Below, in pieces: positions 1 through 9,576 of a DNA stretch of 64,000 bases; position 1 is the first letter of the stretch; the number at the start of each line of letters is the position of its first letter. Source of the DNA: Schizochytrium sp. CCTCC M209059 (Eukaryota; Sar; Bigyra; Thraustochytrida; Thraustochytriidae); contig KN805416.1 in the NCBI GenBank assembly GCA_000818945.1, positions 186,001 to 250,000 of the forward strand, given 5' to 3'. The position numbers and the translations under genes are program-made. The notes under the pieces are model-generated. The model ran no database searches. It had not been told where the DNA came from and saw only the letters and a program-made list of their open reading frames with translations.

Positions 1-1131
1 TGCCTCGTCGTCCTGGAAGCCGGTCCTCCACGTGTTTGCACGCAAAAGAGCGCGGTGCAGCAGGAGTTTCGCCTTGGCCTGACGAGGCATTATGCGCTGC
101 AAAATAGAAATGGTGGATACCTCTTCGACACCGGCAGAGATGCCCTCGTGCAGGAGGCCCTCTGCAACGAGACTAAAACCGGTAAGTGCAAGTTTGCCGA
201 CCGCCCAGACGGCCAATGTGTTCCAGGGCGAGGTTCTCCCGTTGAGCACATGCCAGCCGGAGGAAAATAGATGATCGTTGGGAAAAGCAGCACCTGCGAC
301 AAGCGTATCGCCAAGCTGAAGCTGCGCGACAAGTGCGCGTACTACCTCAGGAGGAACGTCCACCTCAAGCGACTGGAAACAGATATACTTGAAGCCATGG
401 TTTGCTGCAAAACTCGTGAGAGCATTGAGCGCAGGCACAAACTTGCCCCAAGGCGAAACGGGCAGCACGTGCACTTGCTTTCCGCCCTGATGTTGCTGAC
501 GAGCACTCGTCTGTGCAGCGTTGACGAGGGCGCGGATCTTGTCGACGGTCTCGGGCGATGCACCTACGGCAATAACCACTGTGTCTGCAATGGCGAGCGC
601 ACATCGAAGGAAGCCTCCCAAAACTTTGACGTCTACGTCTTCTTTGGTAGCCTCTGCAAAATGAAGCCTCGTGGCCACGACAAGGTCACCCTGCCAGCTA
701 GATGGTGCTCTGAGCTCTGCGATTGGCGTCGTGGCCGTCAATAAAGTGGGCGATGGTGTCGATGCTGATGCCGACGTCAATGATGCCGACGTCAACGACG
801 ATGGCGATGTCGATGGCGCGGCATCACGTTGCGGGGCTGGCGACGATTGCGAAGGCGTCGATGCGTCCTTTGCGGGAGGCGTCGGCGTGTTCAGAGGAGC
901 TGTCGTTTTCGATGCCACGCGTGCCGCGGTTGTCGCAGAAGCTGCAGCAGCGGCCGCCGCCAAGGGGTCGCGGGTGCCCGAAGTTGACGATGGCGGTGGC
1001 AATGGCTGCGCAGCGACGGGCGCAGCCTGGCTGGCGCCCGGTCGCGAGGACGAGGACGAGCTCCCAATTCCGAGCTCTTCGGGAGGCACCGTGTTCTGGC
1101 GCGCCGACCACAAGAAAGGAAGATCAGACAT
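1..1131 (-). CDS. Hypothetical protein, 3' end outside window (possible GT-A-like fold)
   Basis: An open frame of 377 codons runs from an ATG at 1131 off the left edge; an in-frame TGA lies just upstream, so the start is well bounded. Residues 1 to about 145 are low complexity (Ser/Thr/Pro/Ala), possibly a disordered or targeting segment. From about residue 170 the sequence is folded-looking: LAIADTVVIAVGASPETVDK, then a segment with PVSPWGKFVPALNAL and a short FKYICFQSLEV strand, then SPWNTLAVWAVGKLALTGF and GVEEVSTISILQR. The alternation of Rossmann-like strands and an ALNAL helix resembles nucleotide-sugar transferase folds, but no DXD motif is clear, so this is only a suggestion. The C-terminus is not visible. 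Codon use matches the neighbours. Confidence 0.7.
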   Translation of the reverse strand, partial: MSDLPFLWSARQNTVPPEELGIGSSSSSSRPGASQAAPVAAQPLPPPSSTSGTRDPLAAAAAAASATTAARVASKTTAPLNTPTPPAKDASTPSQSSPAPQRDAAPSTSPSSLTSASLTSASASTPSPTLLTATTPIAELRAPSSWQGDLVVATRLHFAEATKEDVDVKVLGGFLRCALAIADTVVIAVGASPETVDKIRALVNAAQTSARQQHQGGKQVHVLPVSPWGKFVPALNALTSFAANHGFKYICFQSLEVDVPPEVVRALVAQLQLGDTLVAGAAFPNDHLFSSGWHVLNGRTSPWNTLAVWAVGKLALTGFSLVAEGLLHEGISAGVEEVSTISILQRIMPRQAKAKLLLHRALLRANTWRTGFQDDEA

Positions 1132-1393
1132 ACTTGCGAGCTTGCGTTCACAGTGTCACTGTCTACTAATGGTCAGGGTATCGAGTTTGATGGACAAAAA
1201 GCGCCTCTGGTATAGACCGACCAAGGACGTAAAGAGCATTGAGCGAGAAGTATAGATTGATCGGCATAAAGCATGATGCGACAAGAGAAGAAGAAGACAA
1301 AGAAGAAGAAGAAGAAGAAAAGGTGGAAAAGCTCAGACAGAGGAAGCAAAAGGGCCAGACCAGAATCAAATGGCCAGAATAGTCTTATTGTTA

Positions 1394-2266
1394 TTACCTC
1401 TTCCTACGCGAGAAGCGACCGCCATTGCCGTTGCCGCCGGCATTGTTGTTGTTGCGCGAAGGCGGAGTCGGGGGCGCCAGCTGCGTGGGCTCAGCCTCGC
1501 CCTCTGTGCGCTCGAGGATACCAGGCACGTAGCGGTGGAAGTATGACATGAGACCCATTTGCCTCGCGCGGCGAATCGCCCGTCCGATGTTGCGCTGCTT
1601 CTTTTTGGAAAGCCCTGTCTTGTAGCGCGGAAGAATCTTGCCCATGGGCGACATGAAGCGGCTGAGAAACCAGAGGTTGGTGAAGTGAATTTCCTGGCCA
1701 GTTCGCTCCAGACGCGCTGGCCGTGGCGTGCGGGCCGCGAAGCGGCGATTGGTGACATTCTGCATCTTGTCGCGACCCTCCATGAAAGAAACCGGGTCAA
1801 AGGTTGACCCAGGCTTGAACTCGCTACGCTGCAACCTCTCCACGAAGAGCTCCTTGATATCTGCCGGGGTGGACAGCGGCCGGGTGTCAGCGCGTGGCGC
1901 GGGCACCGGAGACCTTCCCGAAGACCCTTCGCGGGGAGGCTTGCCCATGACCTCGCGCACGCGCTCCTCGTCAACGGGCACAAAGCCCTTGCGCACGAGA
2001 TTGCCGGAGAACGAGTTCAAGAGATCATCTTCGGAGACGGCATCCATTTCAAAGGAGTTAGCTGCCTTTTGCGCCTTGTCGTCGCCTTTGTTGCCGCTGC
2101 CACCATCTTCGCCTCCCTTGTCGCCTCCGGGGGTCGAGGGCGTCGAGGTCGAGAAGAACGCCGTGGCGCTGCGCGCCGGGACGGCGTGCCTGGTCCACGG
2201 CAGCGCGCTCGCGCGCGCGGGCGCGCTGCGCGCGGCCGCCACCAGCAGCCCCATGCCCAGCCTCAT
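1394..2266 (-). CDS. Mitochondrial small-subunit ribosomal protein bS18m
   Basis: The C-terminal half carries the bS18 signature: FTNLWFLSRFMSPMGKILP, then YKTGLSKKKQRNIGRAIRRA, then RQMGLMSYF. This matches the bacterial pattern of a RGKILPRR-like stretch followed by a TGL...Q R...AI RAR.LGL helix. S18 sits on the platform of the small ribosomal subunit. The N-terminus from the ATG at 2266 (MRLGMGLLVAAARS, Arg/Ala-rich, no acids, then AFFSTSTPS) looks like a mitochondrial presequence. The frame stays open to an upstream ATG at 2332, but that adds a His/Met-rich string encoded by an ATC/ATG microsatellite, so 2266 is preferred. A middle section (VSEDDLLNSFSGNLVRKGFV) is lineage-specific. About 290 residues is long for the family because of this extension. 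Confidence 0.88.
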   Translation of the reverse strand: MRLGMGLLVAAARSAPARASALPWTRHAVPARSATAFFSTSTPSTPGGDKGGEDGGSGNKGDDKAQKAANSFEMDAVSEDDLLNSFSGNLVRKGFVPVDEERVREVMGKPPREGSSGRSPVPAPRADTRPLSTPADIKELFVERLQRSEFKPGSTFDPVSFMEGRDKMQNVTNRRFAARTPRPARLERTGQEIHFTNLWFLSRFMSPMGKILPRYKTGLSKKKQRNIGRAIRRARQMGLMSYFHRYVPGILERTEGEAEPTQLAPPTPPSRNNNNAGGNGNGGRFSRRKR

Positions 2267-2332
2267 CTCCGCTTCGCCGCACGGCGCGCTGATCATCATC
2301 ATGATGATCAATGGCATCACATGGCATGGCAT

Positions 2333-3162
2333 ATCGTGATAAATAAGAGGAGGACCAGGCCGCTGAGTTGACTCAAAAGAACGGGGCTCCGGAAACAGCG
2401 GCGGCGGCTGCTAAGACTAACAACACGCTTGACACGGAAGGAAAGGAGTTGGAGAGGGTGGGCCAGGTATGCGGGGCGGGAGCAGACGTGTGTTGGCGTG
2501 GCAAAAGGGAGGGCGGGAAACATCGATTGAAAACTCGGGAAAGATGATTACTTGACACCAACCTGAGCCTGAGCGGCTCGAGGTATGCTTTGAGGTGTGG
2601 TCATAAACGTGGGAAGACACGGCTGTCGAAGTCACTTGGAGCTGGCGTCGGCCTTTGGAAATCATTTGATTTGCATGGCATGGACTCGCGCATCGAATCA
2701 AATCATGAAGAAGCAAGATCATTACGTGGACGATAGCCAAATTCATGCAAGACTCTCCGCTTCCTTCGGTGTGAAATAATACGTTTCGTATGATTCGTCA
2801 TGTGCAAACCGTGTTCTTCTTTGATTCTGTAGTTCTTGCTAGCGATCTACAAGAGCTGGCGATCGGCGAGCAAGGAGAAGGAAAAGTTGTGTCATTTTCA
2901 ATTTGGTCTTCTGATAGTGAGGGCAAGGTAATCTTCGATGAGAATGGGAGGCTGCCTGTGGTTGGCTTTTGGTTCGCCATAGACGACCCCGAGCCGTGAC
3001 GACGCAGCGTTCGAGTCTGGCATCGCATACACTGGAGTTCTTCTTCGTTGTAGAAAACCTGAGAGCAGACAGAAGAAAGATTCGGGCGGCTAAAGACGTT
3101 TCCGCTGTACACTGCAAGGCGCCCTGGACGACTCGCAAGAAAAAGAAAGGTTCGGAGTTGGG
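2333..3162. other. Intergenic region
   Basis: This lies between the start of the bS18m gene and the 3' end of the next gene, both on the minus strand. Short frames on both strands have no recognisable protein features. It should hold the bS18m promoter and the 3' UTR of the serine-rich membrane protein gene. The ATCATCATCATGATGAT near-palindrome at about 2291-2309 abuts the left side. Nothing else seen. Confidence 0.5.
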
Positions 3163-5641
3163 TTACACAATAACAAAGGAGTGATCGTCGCACGATGGCT
3201 CCTGATCATCCTCGCTTGAGCGGGTCATTCCGTGACCCTTGGAGACGCGAGGCATATTACGCGAAACGCGTGTGAGCCCAAAGCTGGGTCGAGGGCTTCG
3301 AAAGATATTCCAGCCCGAACGCGACCTCGCGTCAGCCTTGTCCCCAGCCTCGTCGTATTCATGTCCTGAATCAGACGCAGAGCCGTTTGGCGACGATGGC
3401 AGAGGCGCCGAGGCAGGCTGCGACATAAATTTGCTGGATGACATGATGTTCGAGGCGAGACGACCAGTCCCGTACATGGGCACTGTCGATAAGGAGCCCA
3501 ACTTGCCCGATGATCCAATCTTGGAGGGCGAACGCTGGTCTCCACTACGTGACCCGGCCGATGTAACAGCAATTGCAGTCTTGACAGCGAGGCTATATGT
3601 CGATGCGCCGAGTTTGGCAGAAAAACTGTTTGCGGCAGCTGCAGAGAGCGAACTGATGATGCCGGGACTGCTTGGTGCACTGCTCGACTTTGGTGCCACG
3701 GCCGTAGAGGCGAGGGATTGCTGGTCATAGCTTGACGAAGAATCCGTGTTGACATGCAAATCATCCATTCCACCGCGAGTGAAGAGATCGCGAAGTGAGG
3801 TTGTACGTTCGGGCGGAATCGGAGCGTCCTCGTTCATTTGTTGCTGTGGACCCGTCGTCTCGGCGTCGAGTGTTCCCGCTGCTGCGGCCTCGGCCCGCTT
3901 CTTCAGATTTTGGCCATGTCGTGCCGCAAACTTATCCGGCATGAGGTCGAGTCTCCATTCGTAGAGATTAAATTTATCCGCGACAGTCAGGCGACGGATG
4001 CGGCGCTTCTTCTTGCCATGGCGACGAGGGCGGATAAATGGATTGATTTCTAGGTTGCCCGACTCTACAAAAAGATGCGGATCCGCCAGAGACTGCGACT
4101 CCGCACGCAGAGACACACCATTCGCCTCTGTGCGTTGCACGCGGACTGTGTCCGAGAAGCGCACCTTAAGAACGTTGCTTTGCCCGTTTCGGAGCTCGGC
4201 CCAGTACGAGAACTCATCTTCTTCGTCGTGCGAGAGCGCTGTGTTGAAACTGTTGAGCTTTTTGATCTCCTCCTCGTCGTTAGAACTTCCAGGGTCTTGC
4301 GAGTTGGTACGGCCCTGATGATGATCGTCTTCGTCTTCTTTAAACTCTTCGTCAAATTTATCGTCGTCCTCGGAATCGAGATCGAGCAACAGATCTACGT
4401 CTTCCTCCCCATCGTGCTCATCCATGGCCATGGAGCGAAGAAATCGCCGGCGCTGCATCCGGAGTCGGAGCAGCTCGGCGTTGTCTTTTGGGGACTTGGG
4501 ACTTCGGCTTGGGACGTTCTTTCCACGGTCGACAAAGGAAAGTTCGTCGACATGAAGAGCAAGTGCTCCAGGATCCGGCACTGGGGACTCGGGGCTGCCG
4601 ACGTCGGCAGACCACGACGATTGCTGTCGGGTCGACGTCGACGAGGACGATGAAGAGGAGGAGGATGCCGAGGAAACGGAACCCGCTGATCCGGGCGAAC
4701 GCGTTTCATGTTCACGTCGCAGCTCGTCAAAGAGCTGGTCTTCTGTGATCTTGCCGCTACGCAAGAGCGACACGAGTCCCTCTGTTCGACCAATTTCGTC
4801 TGGGGCGTTCTCGAAAAAGAACCACTTGATGCGCTTTCGTACTCCACGGGGAGAGGCTAGGGAGCTAAAGAGGGGTTGGACGTCATTGTCGCGCGTCGTT
4901 GTGACGGGTTCGAGCGCCGCACGACCGATTTGAAGTCTGGTGAGAGCCGCTGGAGGCGATGCTGGCTCTGAAGATCGGGTCGTAGCGTTTCTTTTCGCGC
5001 ATGTCTCATCCGGAACAAGGGTACTTTGGCTAGCCTCTTCGACGTTTCGAATGTGTGAGGCAGGGCATTCGAAAAACTCCTCGACCTGATCGCTCTTGGC
5101 CTTGGGCGTCGTCTCGGCGGCAGAGGACTTTGAAGGCGCTACAGGTACAGGCGGGCAGGTCGACAGACCAAGTGCTGCGGAATGACGTGGTGCAGTTGGA
5201 GGAGGAATGTAAGTTGTTGCTGCTGGCGGGAGTCTGCGTGGCTTGGAGCTCGATGAGTGCGATGAATACTGGTTTTTCGGTGTCTCGCTCTTGAAGCCAC
5301 TCTTTTTCTGCTGCTTTGGCGGGTTCTTTCTGCCCGATACGTCGGGCGAGTGATTGGAGCCGAACTGGAGGCTCATGTCGGAGATGATCCCAACGCGGCG
5401 CTCCATCATGGACAGCCACAGCGCCAGCGTTGGCGCGACCACCAAGGCGAGGCAGGCCGAGACCCGGAGCGACCTCGCTCGGGCCCGAAGGAAATCTGCT
5501 TGCTCTTTTGCTTCGGCCAAGGAAGTCCAGACCTCTGGACAACTATCTCACCTCAATCAGTTCAAGCTTGGAGCGGTGCTCGAGTGGATTTTCTAAGTGG
5601 ACCTTTCCATGCTTGTGAACGAACGTCTGTCCGCGTTCCAT
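3163..5641 (-). CDS. Large serine-rich protein with N-terminal membrane segment and PP1-docking-like motif; one short intron
   Basis: The main exon is open from 5532 to the stop at 3163 but has no ATG before 5409, although strongly protein-like sequence (an Ala/Glu/Arg helix, then the hydrophobic segment CLALVVAPTLALWL) lies upstream of it. An ATG at 5641 opens a 30-codon exon (MERGQTFVHKHGK... ending KLELIE) that joins in frame if 5551-5533 (GTGAGA...CAGAG, 19 nt) is removed; 49-nt and 70-nt alternatives are also in phase. The product would be about 819 residues: one N-terminal membrane anchor, a long Ser/Pro-rich region, acidic stretches, KVRF (about nt 4165-4180, matching the RVxF docking pattern of protein phosphatase 1), and a basic patch HGKKKRRIRRLTVADKF followed by NLYEWRLDLMPDKFA. 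No family was recognised. A membrane-tethered phosphatase regulator is one inference. Confidence 0.72.
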
Positions 5642-6230
5642 GCGACGAGCGTTCTCCAAAATGGATTCCCAGTCAGGGCTTCAGTTTGCGTCTCCTCTTG
5701 TGTGACAAGACTAATTGAGAGGAATTGACTTGCGCCAACTGGACCTGCGCTTTGCGCTTGAGCACAAAGTGCATCCATCCATTCATCATATTCGATTCAT
5801 TCATTATTATTTGCGTCTATTTTCTCGTTGTCCCTTGCTCCTGTCACCCTTCTCCTTCTTTCTTTTTTTCTTTCAGACGCTTACTTGCTAGTATTGTGAT
5901 CTTAGCGCGCTGGCGGCGGTCATCCAAGCTTCGGATCGAGTCCAAGATTGTCAAAGTGCTAGACTGGAAAGGATTCTCACAAAGTGCACACCTTCAGTGT
6001 GTACTATGTTGATTGGCGAAGTTCTCAACGCATCCCTCTGCGGCGCGGTCCAACGGTATACTCCTTTTTTTTCTTCATTCCTTTTTTCCCCCCCATTCTG
6101 ACTCTCGTCATGCTGCTGCAGTCAACGAGCCAGCACACGAATATATTCCCTTGAGCATCAGAGCGTGCAGAAGAACCCAGGTCGTTGCATGGATCGAGTT
6201 ACGCCCCTATTTCAAAAAGTAGAAGGTCCT

Positions 6231-6470
6231 ATGCGCGCGACAAGTGCGAGCCGCTTGCTTTTGCTGCTGCTGCCGCTTGTTGCTGCAATTTACATTGTTG
6301 GCATTTGTCAAACCTCCGTTACACGCACTGTCATCACCGGTCAAATAAGTAAGCAAAACACTGTGCAAGAAAGCCAAACGAGGCTTCCCGCGTCTCTCTT
6401 TGTGATGGCAAGCGGGAACGGCCAGCAGAAATTTGCAAAGCAAACACGGACCTACGTATTGAGGCAATAG
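6231..6470 (+). CDS. Possible small secreted or membrane-anchored protein
   Basis: The 79-codon frame begins ATG-CGC-GCG and encodes MRATSASRLLLLLLPLVAAI followed by YIVGICQ, a convincing signal peptide or signal anchor, then a short polar tail. It lies about 310 nt upstream of the K+ channel start on the same strand, so it could equally be leader sequence of that gene or chance. No family was recognised. Confidence 0.25.
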   Translation: MRATSASRLLLLLLPLVAAIYIVGICQTSVTRTVITGQISKQNTVQESQTRLPASLFVMASGNGQQKFAKQTRTYVLRQ

Positions 6471-6564
6471 CCTTCTTGGCGTCAAGGCCACATTGCGCCG
6501 CTCGGGCGCAGGGTGCAGCGATCACCATCGTCGATTCACTTGCAGCTTGTGGCCACTGGCCTGA

Positions 6565-6649
6565 ACGGACGGACGGACGGACGGACGGTTGGTCGGTCGG
6601 CCGATCGGTCGGTCGATCGGTCGATCGGTCGATCGATCGATCGATCGAG
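6565..6649. repeat. Compound tetranucleotide microsatellite
   Basis: GGAC repeats pass into GGTC/GGCC and then GATC repeats over about 85 nt. The end is nearly self-complementary (GATCGATCGATC), so it can form cruciform or hairpin structures upstream of the channel gene. Confidence 0.9.
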
Positions 6650-6777
6650 CAAGGCAATCATCTCACTGCCTGCAACTGCATACAGATTGCTTCACATTCA
6701 GCTGCCGGACACAGGACAGACAAAGGGTTCCGTGTTGATAGCCGACGCAATTTCACGCTACTCACAAATTAGCCAAG

Positions 6778-8883
6778 ATGCAAAAGGAAACCGTGGTAAA
6801 CATGAAGCACGCGTCCGCGCCCCAAGTCGCATGGGACGAAAATATTGACAGCAGTCTCAAACGGAAAGAACAGTTCGTCACCGAGCCCATATCGGCCGCA
6901 AAGCCTGCGGCGGAGGTGGCAAGCGTAATTCGTCAACCATCTAATGTTTCGCGGGGCTCCCGGACATCGCACTTGATGGCCTCCCGCAAGATCTCGCCGC
7001 TCGGCGAGACAAACCTGCACACATCCACGAAACGCAAGCTCTCAGCCCTGGCAGATAAAGTCGCGGACCGAAGAGTGAGTGAGCAAATTCTGACCAAACT
7101 CGAGCGCGTGGCAGATGAGGATGCAGTGCTGCGCAAAGCCTCTCTGCAGGCCTCTGAGCCCTCATCCCCTTTTTCCAGATTCCTCATTAGCCCAAGTGGA
7201 CTCTTTCGAAACCGATGGGATATCGTGGTCATCGTTGCGCTCTTGGTCGTCTCCATTGTCACGCCCTTTGAGGTTTCCTTTCTTCACTCGCCCAACATTG
7301 GCTTAACCGTCCTCAATCGCTCCATTGATGTCATCTTTTCTATTGACATTTTCCTGAATTTTATTACGCCCTTTCAGGCGCCCAATGGATCTTGGATGTA
7401 CGACCATCCAAGCATCGCCTTTCACTACATGCGTTCCTGGTTTCTCATCGACCTTGTCTCGGTTTTACCATTTGAAATGGTGCGCATGATTCGGCTCATC
7501 CGCCTCACCAAACTCTTGCGCATCTTTCGCGCAAGCCGGGTTCTCAAGCGCTGGGAAACACACATGAGTATCAACTACGGGACACTCACGCTCTGTAAAT
7601 TCGTTTTGTACATGCTCCTGCTCTCACACTGGTTGGCCTGCCTTTTCCGACTTGTGGCAAGGAAGGCTGGTAGCGGCGGACTTGACGAGGGAGGCGATGC
7701 CGAGTTCGCAACGGAGTCGTGGGTCGAGGCTTATTTCGGAGATCGACCCGTGAATATCGGAGAAGAGTACAATGCCGCCCTCTACTGGGCCGTCATGACA
7801 GTTACCACGATCGGCTACGGTGACGTGGTTCCCAAGACGACGCTTGAGCGATGGGTGGCGATCATCGCCATGATGGTTGGCGGCGCAGCGTACGCATACA
7901 TCGTTGGTTCCGTGTGCGGTCTTGTGGCTAGCATGGGGGAGATCACAGCACACTTGCACCGCAAAATCGATGATATTAACGTGTACATGGACGAGCAAAA
8001 CCTGCCCAACGACCTTCGTATCAAGGTTCGAGGGTACTTTCACTATACAGCAAAACAGTACCGCAACGAACACTATCGACAGCTTCTTCATGAAATGTCT
8101 CCAGAAATGCGCGATGAGATTTTTCGTCGAGTCAATGCGAAATGGGTCGTGCTCCTGCCTTTTATTCATTGCGCGAGTGAGTTTGAGAGACGCGCATTCG
8201 TGACTGCGCTCGGCGCGGCACTTGTTCATGGCATCTTCCCCCCCCAGGAAAGAATCATCAGACCTGGTGAAATATCGCTTGAGCTTTACATTATTGAACG
8301 CGGAGTCATCATGATGAACAAGTCATATTTTACACAGCCAGAGGCGATCGAGTTGGATGATGATATGCCAGGTACCGGCTCAGGTAGCGAGCAGTCTTCC
8401 GATACGCAGCGTATTCGCCAAGTAGACTTATCCTCGACACTGAGTGCAGCTGAAAAGGTCATTCTCACGCGAGGGGATACTATTGGCGAGGACATGATCA
8501 TGACTAATGCAAGACGCCGGTACCACTGCCTCTCATGTACGTTTGTGGAGGTGCACAAGCTCAGCAAGAAAGCACTCATGGATATTTTCAAGTCGGAAGC
8601 ATTTCCAGAAACGCAGCGCAGTTTCAAGAGGCACGTCATTAAACTTGCCTTTCGCACCAAGATTGTCCAGGTCATCAAGAAACTCGTCAATGCGCGCAAA
8701 CGAGAGGCAGCAGCAAACGCTGATGGTATTGATGCCCCCGAGTCCAAGTCGATTGATCTCGCGCAGCTTCAGAACGAAATTGTGTGCGTGCGAAAGATGG
8801 TGGAATCGATTCGTGACCAGATCCAAACCAGCGAGCTTGAGAATTCTCAATCAAGGAGGAGCAAAGACATACTTTTGACTTAG
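6778..8883 (+). CDS. Voltage-gated K+ channel with cyclic-nucleotide-binding-type domain (EAG/CNG/HCN superfamily)
   Basis: The 701-residue intronless frame has the full channel layout. S1 is near residues 148-170 (WDIVVIVALLVVSIVTPFE), S2-S3 follow (SIDVIFSIDIFLNFITPF and an FLIDLVSVLPFE stretch), and S4 near 235-252 (VRMIRLIRLTKLLRIFR) has basic residues every third position. After S5 the pore gives TTIGYGDV (about 343-350), a potassium-selective filter, then S6 and a C-linker (FHYTAKQYRNEHYRQLLHEM). A divergent cNMP-binding fold spans about 470-620. It contains an acidic Ser-rich insertion before GEDMIMTNARRRYHC, where the usual RRTA of the phosphate cassette would be, so ligand binding is doubtful. 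The C-terminus is coiled. The role is K+ conductance in the plasma or ciliary membrane. Confidence 0.95.
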   Translation: MQKETVVNMKHASAPQVAWDENIDSSLKRKEQFVTEPISAAKPAAEVASVIRQPSNVSRGSRTSHLMASRKISPLGETNLHTSTKRKLSALADKVADRRVSEQILTKLERVADEDAVLRKASLQASEPSSPFSRFLISPSGLFRNRWDIVVIVALLVVSIVTPFEVSFLHSPNIGLTVLNRSIDVIFSIDIFLNFITPFQAPNGSWMYDHPSIAFHYMRSWFLIDLVSVLPFEMVRMIRLIRLTKLLRIFRASRVLKRWETHMSINYGTLTLCKFVLYMLLLSHWLACLFRLVARKAGSGGLDEGGDAEFATESWVEAYFGDRPVNIGEEYNAALYWAVMTVTTIGYGDVVPKTTLERWVAIIAMMVGGAAYAYIVGSVCGLVASMGEITAHLHRKIDDINVYMDEQNLPNDLRIKVRGYFHYTAKQYRNEHYRQLLHEMSPEMRDEIFRRVNAKWVVLLPFIHCASEFERRAFVTALGAALVHGIFPPQERIIRPGEISLELYIIERGVIMMNKSYFTQPEAIELDDDMPGTGSGSEQSSDTQRIRQVDLSSTLSAAEKVILTRGDTIGEDMIMTNARRRYHCLSCTFVEVHKLSKKALMDIFKSEAFPETQRSFKRHVIKLAFRTKIVQVIKKLVNARKREAAANADGIDAPESKSIDLAQLQNEIVCVRKMVESIRDQIQTSELENSQSRRSKDILLT

Positions 8884-8972
8884 GCTAAGCTTCCTTCGCT
8901 ACCTATCCGATCGTCTTTGACCCACATCTGGTTTCGAGCAAAAGAATCACCTGCCCTGAATCTTACCTTAGT

Positions 8973-9526
8973 CTACAATGAGTTTTCTCCACTAAAGAGG
9001 AACGATCTATCGCTATCTTTGCGCTCCGCATCTTCAATGATTGTCCTTGCCTCGGGTCGTCGGGAAGGGCGCTGCTGCAGCTCGCGAAGCAAGGAGTGCT
9101 CACGTTTGCGCAGCTGCGCAATAGTGTCTCGTAAATAGGCGTTCTCGGATCGTAATGGTTCAAGATCTGCGGCTGATGTATGGTTCGAGTCGGCCAGGAG
9201 TGCCTTGAGGTGGCCGACCTGCTGTTGTAGTCGCAGATTTGCAGTGTACAGCTGCTCGTGCTCGTTGCGCGAGCCGGAAGGATTTGGCTCATGCACAAAG
9301 ACCTCTTCAAGATGCTCAAGCTTTTGCGTGAGCCTTTCGTTCTCAATCATGGCGTTTCGGCAGTTTCTGTCGGCCATGAATTCACGTGTACGGATCTCAC
9401 GGTTTTCAGCTTTCAGCCGCTCAATCTCTCGCTCAAAGCTCGCAATCACGTGCTCAGTACTATGGCCACTGTCCTGATGATTGTGTGTGGGTACCATCGC
9501 TTGGGCCTGCGATCGATGCTGTTGTT

Positions 9527-9576
<50 letters not shown>

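Larger units (their letters stand above)
5642..6777. other. Divergent intergenic region with tetranucleotide repeat
   Basis: This is the shared upstream region of the serine-rich membrane protein (minus) and the K+ channel (plus). It holds a GGAC/GGTC/GATC tetranucleotide tract at about 6565-6649 that changes unit along its length, pyrimidine-rich stretches near 5860 and 6063, and one short candidate secreted reading frame listed separately. Confidence 0.6.
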
